From: Odobenus rosmarus divergens
Taxonomy: Eukaryota > Chordata > Mammalia > Carnivora > Odobenidae
Length of the DNA stretch: 64,000 nt
Direction of reading: 5' to 3'
NCBI RefSeq assembly: GCF_000321225.1
Contig: NW_004450481.1
Coordinates: 495,001-559,000 of the forward strand
Below, one piece after another: positions 58,218 through 63,099 of the stretch. The stretch's first letter is position 1; every line of letters starts with the position of its first letter. A model generated the notes under the pieces. That model had not been told where the DNA came from. It did not search any database and worked only from the letters and a program-made list of their open reading frames with translations. The position numbers and the translations under genes are program-made.

Positions 58218-61200
58218 GGTACCTGTGCCTGGCTGTCCGTAGCCCGCTGGACCGCTAGGGCTTCTGGATAATCTGGGGTGGCTCGCCTGACGGGCCTGTC
58301 TTCAGTTCAGTGGTCGCTGTGGGCCCTTTTGCCTTGCTCTGCATTCCATTGTTCAAGCCCATTGCCGAAAAGCGGCCTCTACCATTTACTGGGTGTCTGT
58401 GATGTTCTAGGCTCTAAGAACACAATGAACAATCATCACTGTTCTCGGGGAAACTCAAGATTTAGGGTAGTGAAGGAATAAACAAAGAAATGTCAATTGT
58501 AGCTCTGATGAGCTCAGGGGAGTGGGGGTGGGGTCGGTGGATTAGAGGGCTGGGCTGGAGAATGCTCTTTAAAGAAGTAACCCTGGAGCTAAAATGAGAT
58601 TTTTTTTTTAAGATTTTATTTATTTATTTGACAGAGAGAATGAGATAGAGAGAGAGCATGAGAGGGGGGGAGGGTCAGAGGGAGAAGCAGACTCCCCGCC
58701 GAGCAGGGAGCCCGATGCGGGACTCGATCCCGGGACTCCGGGATCATGACCCGAGCCGAAGGCAGTCGCTTCACCAGCTGAGCCACCCAGGCGTCCTAAA
58801 ATGAGATATTTAGCATGAGAAAGGGGAAGGGGAGAAGAAGGAAGTATTCCAGGCAGAGGAACCAGAGGAGACAAAGGTCCAGAGGCTATGAACCACCCGG
58901 TTCCCTCGAAGTAGGGATGAGTGTCCTTGGAAAGGAGAGAAGGAGGCAGGAGAAGATGGCGGCGGACTCCACCCATCAGCCGTGCCCTTTCCCTTAACCT
59001 GAGTCCCCTTTGTTGCAGAGAGGAGCATCCTATATACGGAACTCCTGGCCCGACTCCATTTCTTTGCCGCCTCACATCCAGCCCTGGTGGGACAGCTGTG
59101 CCAACAGGCCCAGAGCTGGTTCCGGGTGTGCCCCCACCCTGTGCTCATACCCCTCGGGGGATTCCTCCAGCCCCCGGGGGGACCCCTCCGGGCAACCGTC
59201 ACAGGCTGTCACAAGGGTGAGTCTCCCCAGCACAGCAAAAATCCTGCCAGGCTCTCATTGTGCCTGAGGGCAGCAGATGGCAGGGGTTTCTGGCTGCTCG
59301 CTCCCCTCTGTCGCTAGGGAGGCCCCGAGGGTCCCATCAGGGTGTGCCCTTGCTGTCTCATGCTGACTTGACTGTCTCTGCCCCCCAGGGACTATAGATG
59401 AGTATTGTAAACACCGCTGATGAGCCCAGAGCAAGGGGGTGCTGACTGCCTCTAAGAATCGAGTGTCCATCTTACAGATAGGTTTTGTGATTTACTGGCT
59501 CATGCTAGTAAGACCAAAAGGTAGGAATTGATGACTGACTGGCCCCTGAGAGGCTGGTGGCACTCGTAGATTCCCCCGGGACACCAGAAGTTCAGAGAGA
59601 CAAGAGGGCTTAGTTCTCTCCATTTGTTTGTTTCGCTTCCTTCCCTTCTTCCTCCCCCCACTTCCTTCCTTCGTTCCTTCCTTCCTTCCTTCCATCTTCT
59701 GTCTGTCCTTCTGTCCATCCATCATCCATCCATCCATCATCCATCCATCCATCATCCATCCATCCATCCATCCATCCATCCATCATCCATCCATCATCCA
59801 TCCATCCATCATCCATCCATCCATCCATCCATCCATCATCCATCCATCCATCCATCCATCATCCTTCCTTCCTTCCATCTTCTGTCTGTCTTTCTGTCCA
59901 TCCATCATCCATCCATCATCCATCCATCCATTCATCCATCTATCATCCTTCCTTCCTTCCATCTTCTGTCTGTCCTTCTGTCCATCCATCATCCATCCAT
60001 CCATCATCCATCCATCATCCTTCCTTCCTTCCATCTTCTGTCTGTCCTCTGTCCATCCATCATCCATCCATCCATNNNNNNNNNNNNNNNNNNNNNNNNN
60101 NNNNNNNNNNNNNNNNNNNNNNNNNNNNNNNNNNNNNNNNNNNNNNNNNNNNNNNNNNNNNNNNNNNNNNNNNNNNNNNNNNNNNNNNNNNNNNNNNNNN
60201 NNNNNNNNNNNNNNNNNNNNNNNNNNNNNNNNNNNNNNNNNNNNNNNNNNNNNNNNNNNNNNNNNNNNNNNNNNNNNNNNCCATCCATCATCCATCCATC
60301 CATCATCCATCCATCATCCTTCCTTCCTTCCATCTTCTGTCTGTCCTCTGTCCATCCATCATCCATCCATCCATCATCCATCTATCCATTCATCCATCCA
60401 TCATCCTTCCTTCCTTCCATCCACCCATCAGTCATCCATACTTTCATTAGTTATCTTCATTCTATCCCTCTCTCCACACCACTTATCTTTCCATTTCCCT
60501 CTTCTGGACATCCTCCATCCACTCACCCCTCCACCCATCTATCCACCCAGCCATTCATCATCTCGCCCACCCATCTCTCAGTTGATTCATCCATCTACTC
60601 ATCTCACACCCATCTGTCCACTCATCCACTTATCCAGCCAGCCATTTAGCTATCCACTCATGCACCAGTCTACCTCCACTCATCCATCCCTTCATCTGCC
60701 CACCCATAATCTCTTGCATTAATTATAAGGCCACTAAATATACAATGAACTTGTGGTTCAAATGTCAATTATTGCAGTTCGGGCCATTTCTGTGCCATGG
60801 GCCTTGTAGGGAAAGATACATTCCCAAGGCATAGAGCTTCCAAAATAGAAATGCTAAGAAATTAAGTATGATGCATGGCAGAATTGATTTGGGGACAGCT
60901 ACTAGAATGCTGTGTTAAGAAGGGTTCTGAGACCGAATCTAGTTTAATGGGTAAGATTGTGTATTTATTGGGTTACAGGTTCAAATGCTATAACAAAGGA
61001 CAAGATAGCAGTGACTTAAATAAAATAGCGGTTCATTTCCCCCTCACTTAACAGTCCAGGTGTAAGTAGAGGTAAAACTCCAAGTCTCCAAGGTGTCAGG
61101 GACCTGGACTCTTTCAATCTTGTTTGCTGCCTTTTTCAATGTGAAACTTCCATTTGATGGTTCAAAATGGCAATTCCTGCTCTGACCCATGCCATGGGCA

Positions 61201-62755
61201 TTCCAGCCAGTGGGAAGTGGGAAGGGGAGGTGGGTGGCAGATCCCTTCCCTTTGAGGGCATGGTCTAGAAGCAGACTTTATCACCTCTGGGATGAGTGTC
61301 TCATTGGCAAGAACTTGGCCATCTCCAGCTGCAAGGGAGCCTGGGAATTACAGGGTCCGGATGAGTGTGGACTCTGCTAACACCTGTGGGCTGCAGGCTT
61401 GGTTACAAAAGGAAACACGACAGAATGGCTCTGGGGGACAAATCTCAGATAGTGCAGTGGCTGATTTGTGATATCTATGCAGCATAGGCATAGGAAGTTA
61501 CAGTCTGAATGAAATTTTGTTTTTGCCATCCCTCGGTGGGGGGAGATGGTCTGTGTTTCGGACCCACCATGCCTCTCTGACAAGCCCCAGTCACGGCGAA
61601 GCTGCAGAAGTTTCTACCCATTCTGCGCTTCAGTCTGGTCATTTTGTAAATGAGAAGTTTGAGTTCACATTTCCAAGGTCACACCGTAAGTGACCAGAAA
61701 AAAAAAAAAAGAAAGAAAAGAAAAACAAATCCCATGTCCTCACTCCCTGTCCCAGTGAGGCGGGAACAAAATCTGGGCTTCTCAGACTTGGACTGGCTCT
61801 GATTTCAACACTTCCCCCTCACTATTTTACATCTGGGGAAACTGAGGCGCGGAGCAGGGGAAGGAATTACCCGAGGGCATTCAGAAATTCTGGTCTCCAG
61901 CTATCTGGGCCAGTGTTTTCTCCCATGTAACTCGGTGCCTTTCTGTCCTCAGTGATGTTTCAGTCAGGACCCAGCAGCGAGCCCTGGGCTGTTGTTTGCC
62001 CAAATTATTGGCAAATATTTTTTTTCTCTGGAGCACCAGCCTTTATTTTTCCATACATGTTGAACTCAAAGAGAAGTCAGAAGCAGAGTCCTCGTTCTCA
62101 GCCAGTATAATTCCATTTCTGAGTCTTGTCCAACTAGGGCAGGGTTTCTCAACCATGCACTATTGACATTTGGGACTGGGTCATCCTCTGCAGGGATGGG
62201 GGGGCATCCTATGCACGGCAGGGTGGTCAGCAGTTCCCCTGGCCTCCACCCACCGGATAGCAGTCGCACCCCACTCCCCAGTTGTGACAGCCAAAAAACA
62301 TCTCCAGAGATTGCCCAGTGTCCCCAGGCTCCAGACCTTCCCCAGGAGCAGAATCGCCCCTCAGTGAGAACCACCGAACTTGGGAGACACTTGTGACCTT
62401 GATGTGGTTTGGTCCCTAAGAGCAACATAAATGTTACAACCAAGATCTGAACCTGGCCTCCGACAGTGCTGGCTTCAAAAGCCTGGCCCTGCCACTTTCT
62501 GAGTGTGTAGCTCTGGATAAAGGACTGAACCCATGCCTCAGTTTCCCCATCTGTGGAGTGGAGCCCCGTTAGAGGACGCTGTGTCTGAGCCCGGGAGCTG
62601 ATGTGGTCACTGTTGTCCCTGTGTGGCCACAGGCATCACTGCCATGGCGTGGAGCCTGGAGGAGAGGCTGCTGGTTGTTGGCACCCAGGACGGCTTTGTT
62701 GCTGTGTGGGACATGGAAGAGCAGCAGGTGATCCACATTCTAACTGGACACACAG
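29999..62755 (+). CDS. NWD1: NWD1, NACHT and WD-repeat protein 1, exons 1-11; 3' end outside window
   Basis: NWD1 is a cytosolic STAND-type NTPase. Published work links it to androgen-receptor signalling and, in mouse brain, to neural progenitors and purine-synthesis complexes. The coding segments are 29999-30116, 32198-32283, 33878-33994, 38427-38724, 43706-44978, 50356-50559, 52197-52356, 52964-53081, 53729-53887, 59019-59216 and 62633-62755, which total 2,854 bases and stay in one frame. In order they encode an N-terminal DUF4062-like module ([17 protein letters not shown], then VVDLRWGI), a NACHT domain with Walker A GPPGIGKT (residues about 382-389) and Walker [10 protein letters not shown] (about 474-482), a winged-helix region ([17 protein letters not shown]), a helical linker, and the first WD40 repeat. 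The remaining WD40 repeats lie beyond the window. I chose the ATG at 29999 because the joined N-terminus matches the NWD2/NPHP3-type module and an in-frame TGA lies upstream. Synteny after TMEM38A supports the identity. Confidence 0.96.
30117..30650. other. NWD1: NWD1 intron 1, 5' part, no named repeat
   Basis: This is unique intronic sequence with no ORF of coding character. Confidence 0.5.
30651..31340. other. NWD1: NWD1 intron 1, unclassified segment
   Basis: 30700-31000 has a mixed composition with several CpGs and reads like neither the L1/SINE background nor coding sequence. It could be an old repeat or a conserved noncoding element. I cannot tell which from one genome. Confidence 0.35.
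31365..31615 (-). mobile_element. MIR/L2-type fragment, antisense
   Basis: 'acacttattgagcacttgtg', 'acccccgttttacagagggg' and 'ttagaatccaggtttacccc' in antisense MIR-like order. Confidence 0.6.
31620..31957. mobile_element. MER53-like palindromic DNA transposon
   Basis: The termini are inverted: 'agggctgccagatttagc' at the left and 'tttatctggcaaccct' at the right. Inner arms 'aataatcctttagtataagt' and 'gggacatacttatgctaag' pair around the centre, and 'gcagctgggcatcccgtact' is typical of the right arm. Confidence 0.75.
31958..32060. mobile_element. Palindromic hAT-like MITE fragment
   Basis: 'aaccaactatcctggttagc' and 'ccaggaaagtccctctcagg' recall a common palindromic MITE. A related piece is at 39000-39090. 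The name is uncertain. Confidence 0.45.
32198..32283 (+). CDS. NWD1: NWD1 coding exon 2
   Basis: It is 86 bases between acceptor 'ccttgcag' and donor 'gtaata'. Two bases complete Asp, then [20 protein letters not shown] and QKHGLMFE follow. With exon 1 this gives 'FISSTVSDMDAERE', the signature of this module. Confidence 0.93.
32284..33162. other. NWD1: NWD1 intron 2, mostly unique
   Basis: No named repeat is recognised until the SINE at 33163. Confidence 0.45.
33163..33333 (-). mobile_element. CAN-SINE, antisense
   Basis: Antisense copy ending in 'tgagccacccaggtgcccct'. 'atacgttgttttt' before and 'atatgttgttttt' after are the target duplication. Confidence 0.9.
33355..33740 (-). mobile_element. 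L1M-type fragment, antisense
   Basis: 'gtccagagttcccatatgct', 'catttgtcataactaagaaa' and 'ctgtccaggggacccagc' match an ancient L1 3' region in antisense. Confidence 0.65.
33878..33994 (+). CDS. NWD1: NWD1 coding exon 3
   Basis: It is exactly 39 codons between acceptor 'ctccag' and donor 'gtgagt'. It encodes [20 protein letters not shown] and [19 protein letters not shown], the central part of the N-terminal module (the DLRWG motif is shared with NWD2 and NPHP3 relatives). Confidence 0.96.
34655..34890 (+). mobile_element. hAT MITE (MER3/MER58-like)
   Basis: 'gggtcagcaaactacagcct', 'aaatctggcccattttttgt' and 'agaaaaagtttgctgacctc'. Located in NWD1 intron 3. Confidence 0.75.
35095..35320. mobile_element. 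hAT-like MITE, decayed
   Basis: 'cactgtctagcacagtagcc' at one end and 'gtcaccatattagacaacac' near the other recall a common hAT non-autonomous element. Confidence 0.5.
35424..35513 (-). mobile_element. 5'-truncated CAN-SINE, antisense
   Basis: Only the T-rich end and GA-rich segment remain (about 90 bases). 'ccgttttcagtctttt' precedes it at 35408-35423 and follows it at 35514-35529, so the insertion was already truncated on arrival. Confidence 0.85.
35560..35985 (-). mobile_element. L1 3'-end fragment, antisense
   Basis: 'cagttttattgagatgtttc', 'ggagcatccactatggtcct' and 'ctcatagctggaagtttgtg' match the antisense 3'UTR of L1M elements. Confidence 0.7.
35990..36555. other. NWD1: NWD1 intron 3, no recognised feature
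   Basis: An 18-base A run lies near 36031-36048. The rest is unassigned. Confidence 0.45.
36561..36610 (-). mobile_element. Poly(A)-only retroposition scar (antisense)
   Basis: The 15-base sequence 'gctcttcctgttctt' occurs at 36561-36575 and again at 36596-36610, and between them lies only a T run plus two A. This is the structure of a retroposed tail with no body. Confidence 0.7.
36981..37019 (+). mobile_element. Poly(A)-only retroposition scar (sense)
   Basis: 'aagaccaaagtctta' occurs at 36981-36995 and 37005-37019, separated by nine A. Confidence 0.65.
37030..37310 (+). mobile_element. L2-like LINE fragment
   Basis: 'gacctttgcacatcctgtcc', 'tttgcaaggcactctgcccc' and 'cttcttcagctggatcctta' fit the L2 3' region. 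Confidence 0.6.
37565..38100 (-). mobile_element. ERVL-type (MLT2-like) LTR, antisense
   Basis: 'ggttctccagggaaatagaa', 'aggaattggctcacactgtt', 'ggtggattggatgatgccca' and 'gcccagtcaaactgacacct' in antisense order. It is the opposite orientation of the element at 20336-20880. Confidence 0.75.
38360..38426 (-). mobile_element. MIR-like remnant abutting NWD1 exon 4 acceptor
   Basis: 'cccagggtcactgagctgag' and 'gccaagatttgaacccgtgc' resemble antisense MIR, and the pyrimidine-rich continuation is the acceptor tract itself, ending with AG at 38425-38426. Confidence 0.5.
38427..38724 (+). CDS. NWD1: NWD1 coding exon 4
   Basis: It is 99 codons plus one base, from acceptor 'ctgccag' to donor 'gtgagg'. 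It encodes [20 protein letters not shown], the [18 protein letters not shown] segment and [14 protein letters not shown], closing the N-terminal module before the NACHT exon. Confidence 0.96.
38725..39330. other. NWD1: NWD1 intron 4, 5' part
   Basis: Mostly unassigned. 39000-39090 contains a palindromic MITE-like piece ('gaccactatcctggtttgtc', 'ggaacagtgggtcacctta'). The exon 4 frame stays open until 39002, but this is intron read-through. Confidence 0.5.
39334..39550 (+). mobile_element. CAN-SINE
   Basis: Diverged full-type copy ('ggcttggtttcggctgaggt'-like region, 'cctgcttgggattccctctc'). Clear target duplications were not seen. Confidence 0.85.
39870..40330 (-). mobile_element. L1M-type fragment, antisense
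   Basis: 'agattttcaggaagtacaga', 'tgtgaccacagtacagttgc', 'ttttcatgactttgaccatt' and 'gaagtagaccacggaggtga' in antisense L1 order. Confidence 0.65.
40555..40710 (+). mobile_element. MIR fragment
   Basis: 'agtgtcctcatctgtaaaat' followed by 'cagaatcgttgtgaggatct'. Confidence 0.7.
40777..40974 (+). mobile_element. CAN-SINE
   Basis: Full-type copy flanked by 'aagaattcccacttga' on both sides. Confidence 0.92.
41155..41760 (-). mobile_element. L1M-type 3' region, antisense, split by a SINE
   Basis: 'ccacgtatccttcacccagt' before and 'cccctggcaaccagtaatcc' and 'tgggatcacacagtctacaa' after the SINE at 41271-41446. Confidence 0.7.
41271..41446 (-). mobile_element. CAN-SINE, antisense
   Basis: Complete antisense copy. 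'gacaaagcatcactttt' occurs on both sides. Confidence 0.92.
41826..42029 (+). mobile_element. CAN-SINE
   Basis: Complete copy. 'aggttaaactagcaca' before and 'aggttaaactagtaca' after are the target duplication. Confidence 0.92.
42040..42130 (-). mobile_element. MIR fragment, antisense
   Basis: 'gaggaaacagactcagagag' and 'ttgaccaaggtcatgcagcc'. Confidence 0.65.
42485..42705 (+). mobile_element. hAT MITE (MER3/MER58-like)
   Basis: 'aacaaagttttattggaaca', 'gtctatggctgttttcacgc' and 'acagcagagttgaatagctg'. Confidence 0.8.
42706..42985 (+). mobile_element. L2 3' end
   Basis: It ends with 'gagctcaataaatgtttgtt' and 'gaatgaatg', the typical L2 terminus, preceded by 'aaaggcaacagggacctttg'. Confidence 0.75.
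43015..43215 (-). mobile_element. L1 3'-end fragment, antisense
   Basis: 'gaaattcacatgacatgaaa', 'cctctgtctagttccagaac' and 'atttccatcacccccaaaga'. Confidence 0.85.
43320..43452 (-). mobile_element. MER5A-like hAT MITE
   Basis: 'ctggaccagcagccccagca', 'tcacctgggagctttttgg' and 'agacctgctgaatcagaact'. Confidence 0.75.
43455..43580 (+). mobile_element. hAT MITE (MER3/MER58-like), partial
   Basis: 'ctggcaaactatagtcctct', 'ggccaaatccggcccactgc' and 'taaataaagttttattggaa'. Confidence 0.75.
43706..44978 (+). CDS. NWD1: NWD1 coding exon 5 (NACHT domain)
   Basis: This unusually long exon (1,273 bases, open throughout) runs from acceptor 'actttttcag' to donor 'gtaagt'. It begins [20 protein letters not shown] and encodes the whole NACHT core: Walker A GPPGIGKT (44230-44253), Walker [10 protein letters not shown] (about 44506-44532) and the following '[13 protein letters not shown]' sensor-like strand. 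It ends [14 protein letters not shown] plus a split Arg codon. Confidence 0.97.
45040..45330 (-). mobile_element. MaLR-type LTR, antisense
   Basis: 'ctcacaattctggaggccag', 'tctggtgttgccagcaaccc' and 'actctgacctagtaggacct'. It starts about 60 bases after the exon 5 donor. Confidence 0.65.
45345..45538 (+). mobile_element. CAN-SINE
   Basis: Complete copy with 'ggcggctcagtcggttaagc' head and A-rich tail. Confidence 0.92.
45608..45815 (+). mobile_element. MER20-like hAT MITE
   Basis: 'gggggctgtcctatgcactg', 'tgctgagcagcattcctggc' and 'gtgacaaccaaaaactgtct'. Confidence 0.82.
45840..46500 (-). mobile_element. L1M-type fragment, antisense, with a MER5A-like insert
   Basis: 'gatttgccgcattagctttc' and 'gtcaagttgctttggtctcc' before, and 'ggttggtctgatgtttcctc' after, a MER5A-like block at 46252-46405 ('gctgatgctgctggtccagg'). 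Confidence 0.6.
46501..47080. other. NWD1: NWD1 intron 5, no recognised feature
   Basis: Unassigned intronic sequence. Confidence 0.4.
47085..47120 (+). repeat. (GTTT)n microsatellite
   Basis: About eight perfect GTTT units. Confidence 0.95.
47121..47850. other. NWD1: NWD1 intron 5, no recognised feature
   Basis: Unassigned intronic sequence; no named repeat. Confidence 0.4.
47856..48050 (-). mobile_element. MER20-like hAT MITE, antisense
   Basis: 'tctgcccccaggggaccctt', 'gacttttttggttgtcgcag' and 'gatgctgctggcatctagtg'. Confidence 0.8.
48070..48785 (-). mobile_element. L1 3' end, antisense, split by a MaLR LTR
   Basis: 48070-48300 ('cctggcagccattagtctac', 'aaagaatattccattgtatg') and 48650-48785 ('acattttgtttatccgcgca', 'gtttccaccttctggctatt') are two halves of one L1 fragment. 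Confidence 0.82.
48300..48648 (-). mobile_element. ERVL-MaLR (MLT1/MST-like) LTR, antisense
   Basis: 'tgtcttagtccatttgagct', 'gctgtaacaaaaacaccata', 'agtccaaggtcaaggtgccg' and 'cctcccaaaggccccacctc'. It is inserted in the L1. Confidence 0.87.
48790..49200 (+). mobile_element. L2 3' region
   Basis: 'ccggtgacttcccatcacct', 'ctagctctctgtccctcagg' and 'cttgcatggagccgaccctc' in L2 order. Confidence 0.6.
49201..50355. other. NWD1: NWD1 intron 5, 3' part, mostly unique
   Basis: No named repeat or gene. The frame of exon 6 is open upstream from about 50084, which is intronic by comparison with the NWD1 protein. Confidence 0.5.
50356..50559 (+). CDS. NWD1: NWD1 coding exon 6
   Basis: It is 204 bases from acceptor 'tccccgcag' to donor 'gtgggt'. 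It encodes [20 protein letters not shown], the [20 protein letters not shown] segment and [10 protein letters not shown], the winged-helix region after NACHT. Arg codons are split at both joins. Confidence 0.97.
50747..50927 (+). mobile_element. CAN-SINE
   Basis: Complete copy at the edge of the L1. 'ttaaactgacgataca' before and 'ttaaactgaggataca' after are the target duplication. Confidence 0.92.
50928..51770 (-). mobile_element. L1 3' end, antisense, split by a SINE
   Basis: 'ttcacataacataaaattca' before the SINE, then 'cattaagtgcatccacaatg', 'catggctgagtaatatcccg' and 'gtctatacccaggagtggag' after it. Confidence 0.88.
50987..51200 (+). mobile_element. CAN-SINE with an internal 18-base tandem duplication
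   Basis: The perfect 16-base duplication 'aaagtgtacaattcag' lies at 50971-50986 and 51201-51216. 'gagtccc(a/g)catcgggctc' is present twice in tandem near 51057-51092, which a normal copy has once. Confidence 0.93.
51789..51984 (+). mobile_element. CAN-SINE
   Basis: Complete copy. 'aaagtaaatatattta' before and 'aaagtaaatgtattta' after. Confidence 0.92.
52197..52356 (+). CDS. NWD1: NWD1 coding exon 7
   Basis: It is 160 bases from acceptor 'actctgcag' to donor 'gtgaac'. One base completes Arg, then [20 protein letters not shown] and 33 more codons follow, ending [13 protein letters not shown]. Confidence 0.96.
52455..52920 (+). mobile_element. L2-like fragment in NWD1 intron 7
   Basis: 'gggcctttgcacatgccatt', 'cgaagacccagctccaaggc' and 'gtgaatgagtgagct' fit an L2 3' region. 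It fills most of the 607-base intron. Confidence 0.6.
52964..53081 (+). CDS. NWD1: NWD1 coding exon 8
   Basis: It is 39 codons plus one base. It encodes [20 protein letters not shown] and [19 protein letters not shown], part of the helical linker between the NTPase and the WD40 repeats. Acceptor 'ccctgcag', donor 'gtaagg'. Confidence 0.97.
53196..53345 (-). mobile_element. MER20-like hAT MITE, antisense, partial
   Basis: 'gacacttggcaatgtctggg', 'gacattttggttgtcacagc' and 'gctactggcatctagtgc'. Confidence 0.8.
53362..53500 (+). repeat. (TCTG)n/(ATCT)n degenerate tetranucleotide repeat
   Basis: It starts with a perfect (GTCT) run and decays into ATC/CATC-rich sequence. Confidence 0.9.
53505..53665 (-). 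mobile_element. MER20-like hAT MITE, antisense, partial
   Basis: 'gtgattctcaacccgggtga', 'acaggcatctggtgggtgga' and 'tcagcatcctacagtgcacg'. It ends about 60 bases before the exon 9 acceptor. Confidence 0.78.
53729..53887 (+). CDS. NWD1: NWD1 coding exon 9
   Basis: It is 159 bases from acceptor 'ccccacag' to donor 'gtgagt'. It encodes [20 protein letters not shown], then [20 protein letters not shown] and [12 protein letters not shown]. Phase 1 on both sides. Confidence 0.97.
53888..54270. other. NWD1: NWD1 intron 9, 5' part
   Basis: No named feature before the SINE at 54284. Confidence 0.45.
54284..54482 (+). mobile_element. CAN-SINE
   Basis: Complete copy flanked by 'aagtctactcaag' (54271-54283 and 54483-54495). 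Confidence 0.93.
55328..55530 (-). mobile_element. CAN-SINE, antisense
   Basis: Complete copy splitting the L1 exactly at 'accattttc' / 'cacagtggctgcacc'. Confidence 0.92.
55620..55826 (-). mobile_element. CAN-SINE, antisense
   Basis: Diverged copy. 'aattttctgattttt' occurs on both sides as target duplication. Confidence 0.9.
55892..56097 (-). mobile_element. CAN-SINE, antisense
   Basis: Complete copy. The L1 text resumes afterwards with 'gtgtggtttttatt'. Confidence 0.92.
56098..56440. other. NWD1: NWD1 intron 9, no recognised gene
   Basis: L2- or unassigned sequence ('cctgcattctccagcactgc'). Confidence 0.4.
56445..56690 (+). mobile_element. MIR
   Basis: 'gattcaaatccgggctttgc', 'actggtggtgtgaccttgca' and 'tttccatctgcaaaatgggg' in sense. 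Confidence 0.8.
57284..57480 (+). mobile_element. CAN-SINE
   Basis: Complete, little-diverged copy. The perfect 18-base duplication 'aaaatagtatttatctgg' lies at 57266-57283 and 57481-57498. Confidence 0.95.
57715..57832 (+). mobile_element. MIR
   Basis: 'cctcttactggctgtgtgac', 'aagttgcttaacctctctga' and 'gcctcaatttccccctttat', a well preserved core. Confidence 0.85.
57833..57970 (+). mobile_element. MaLR-type LTR fragment
   Basis: 'ttcctaatccctggaacctg', 'gcaaatgatgtgattaaatt' and 'ggaacttgagatggagag'. The remainder of the LTR is absent. Confidence 0.7.
57975..58375 (-). mobile_element. Candidate lineage-specific ERV LTR remnant, antisense
   Basis: Read on the minus strand it has a 'tttaaata' TATA-like box, then 'gtattcaataaacttcc' (AATAAA), then a duplicated 'ctcctttgttct' and a CT-rich end, which is LTR layout. 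A run of 27 T (58191-58217) interrupts it. No TG...CA ends or duplications were confirmed. Confidence 0.4.
58376..58910 (+). mobile_element. L2-like fragment, split by a SINE
   Basis: 'ccatttactgggtgtctgtg' and 'caatgaacaatcatcactgt' before, and 'aggaagtattccaggcagag' after, the SINE at 58601-58796. Confidence 0.6.
58601..58796 (-). mobile_element. CAN-SINE, antisense
   Basis: Complete copy. The perfect 11-base duplication 'taaaatgagat' lies at 58590-58600 and 58797-58807. It ends 222 bases before NWD1 exon 10. Confidence 0.95.
59019..59216 (+). CDS. NWD1: NWD1 coding exon 10
   Basis: It is 198 bases from acceptor 'tttgttgcag' to donor 'gtgagt'. It encodes [20 protein letters not shown], then [20 protein letters not shown] and the proline-rich [21 protein letters not shown] that leads into the WD40 part. 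Confidence 0.97.
59640..60720 (+). repeat. Large ATCC-type tandem array with higher-order units
   Basis: Runs of (CATC/ATCC) are punctuated by a recurring 'ccttccatcttctgtctgtc' segment seen at about 59691, 59874, 59958, 60030 and 60329, so longer units of roughly 70-180 bases are built from the tetranucleotide. The right flank (60420-60720) is a decayed version. An assembly gap interrupts it. Confidence 0.95.
60076..60280. other. Assembly gap (205 N)
   Basis: Undetermined bases within the tandem array. The true array length is unknown. Confidence 1.
60721..60955. other. NWD1: NWD1 intron 10, no recognised feature
   Basis: Short unassigned stretch after the array. Confidence 0.4.
60956..61400 (-). 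mobile_element. LTR-type repeat, antisense (tentative)
   Basis: 'gcggttcatttccccctcac', 'ttaacagtccaggtgtaagt', 'cattccagccagtgggaagt' and 'aagaacttggccatctccag' recall a common MaLR-like sequence. The family is not certain. Confidence 0.5.
61401..61785. other. NWD1: NWD1 intron 10, no recognised feature
   Basis: A short A-rich run lies at about 61697-61730; otherwise unassigned. Confidence 0.4.
61790..61895 (-). mobile_element. MIR fragment, antisense
   Basis: 'ctattttacatctggggaaa' and 'ctgaggcgcggagcagggga'. Confidence 0.6.
62140..62385 (+). mobile_element. MER20-like hAT MITE
   Basis: 'gggtttctcaaccatgcact', 'attgacatttgggactgggt', 'cccagttgtgacagccaaaa' and 'cgcccctcagtgagaaccac'. This is the best preserved MER20 here. 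Confidence 0.87.
62440..62580 (+). mobile_element. MIR fragment
   Basis: 'ctggccctgccactttctga' and 'tgcctcagtttccccatctg'. It ends about 50 bases before the exon 11 acceptor. Confidence 0.75.
62633..62755 (+). CDS. NWD1: NWD1 coding exon 11 (first WD40 repeat)
   Basis: It is 123 bases from acceptor 'gtggccacag' to donor 'gtgagg'. It encodes [20 protein letters not shown], then [20 protein letters not shown]. The VWDM and LTGHT elements are the WD40 signature. The CDS continues beyond the window. Confidence 0.97.
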
Positions 62756-62810
62756 GTGAGGCTTGGGAAGCTGACTTCTTCAACTTAGTCATCAAGATAA
62801 GTAATATTTC

Positions 62811-63007
62811 GGGTCGCCTGGGTGGCTCAGTCAGTTGAGCATCTCACTTTGGCTCCGGGGGTGATCTCGGGGTCCTGGGATCGAGCCCCAAGTCCATCCG
62901 GCTCCATGCTCAGCGGGGAGTCTGCTTCTCCCTCTCCCTCTGTCCATCCCCCACTCCTGCGCTCTCTCTCTCTATCAGATAAATAAATAAAATATTCTTT
63001 AAAAAAA
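62811..63007 (+). mobile_element. CAN-SINE just downstream of NWD1 exon 11
   Basis: Complete copy starting 55 bases after the donor. 'gataagtaatatttc' (62796-62810) and 'gataaataatatttc' (63008-63022) are the target duplication. Confidence 0.93.
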
Positions 63008-63099
63008 GATAAATAATATTTCAATGCAATATTTTAAAAAAATCAAAATTAATGCAAAAAAAATCCACCATGAATAAATAGCAAGCTGTCTTAAAGACA

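Noticed and set aside
59624..60722. Long open frames of 'HPSI' repeats through the tandem array
   Set aside because: They are translations of a tetranucleotide repeat that run through the N gap. They are not a protein.
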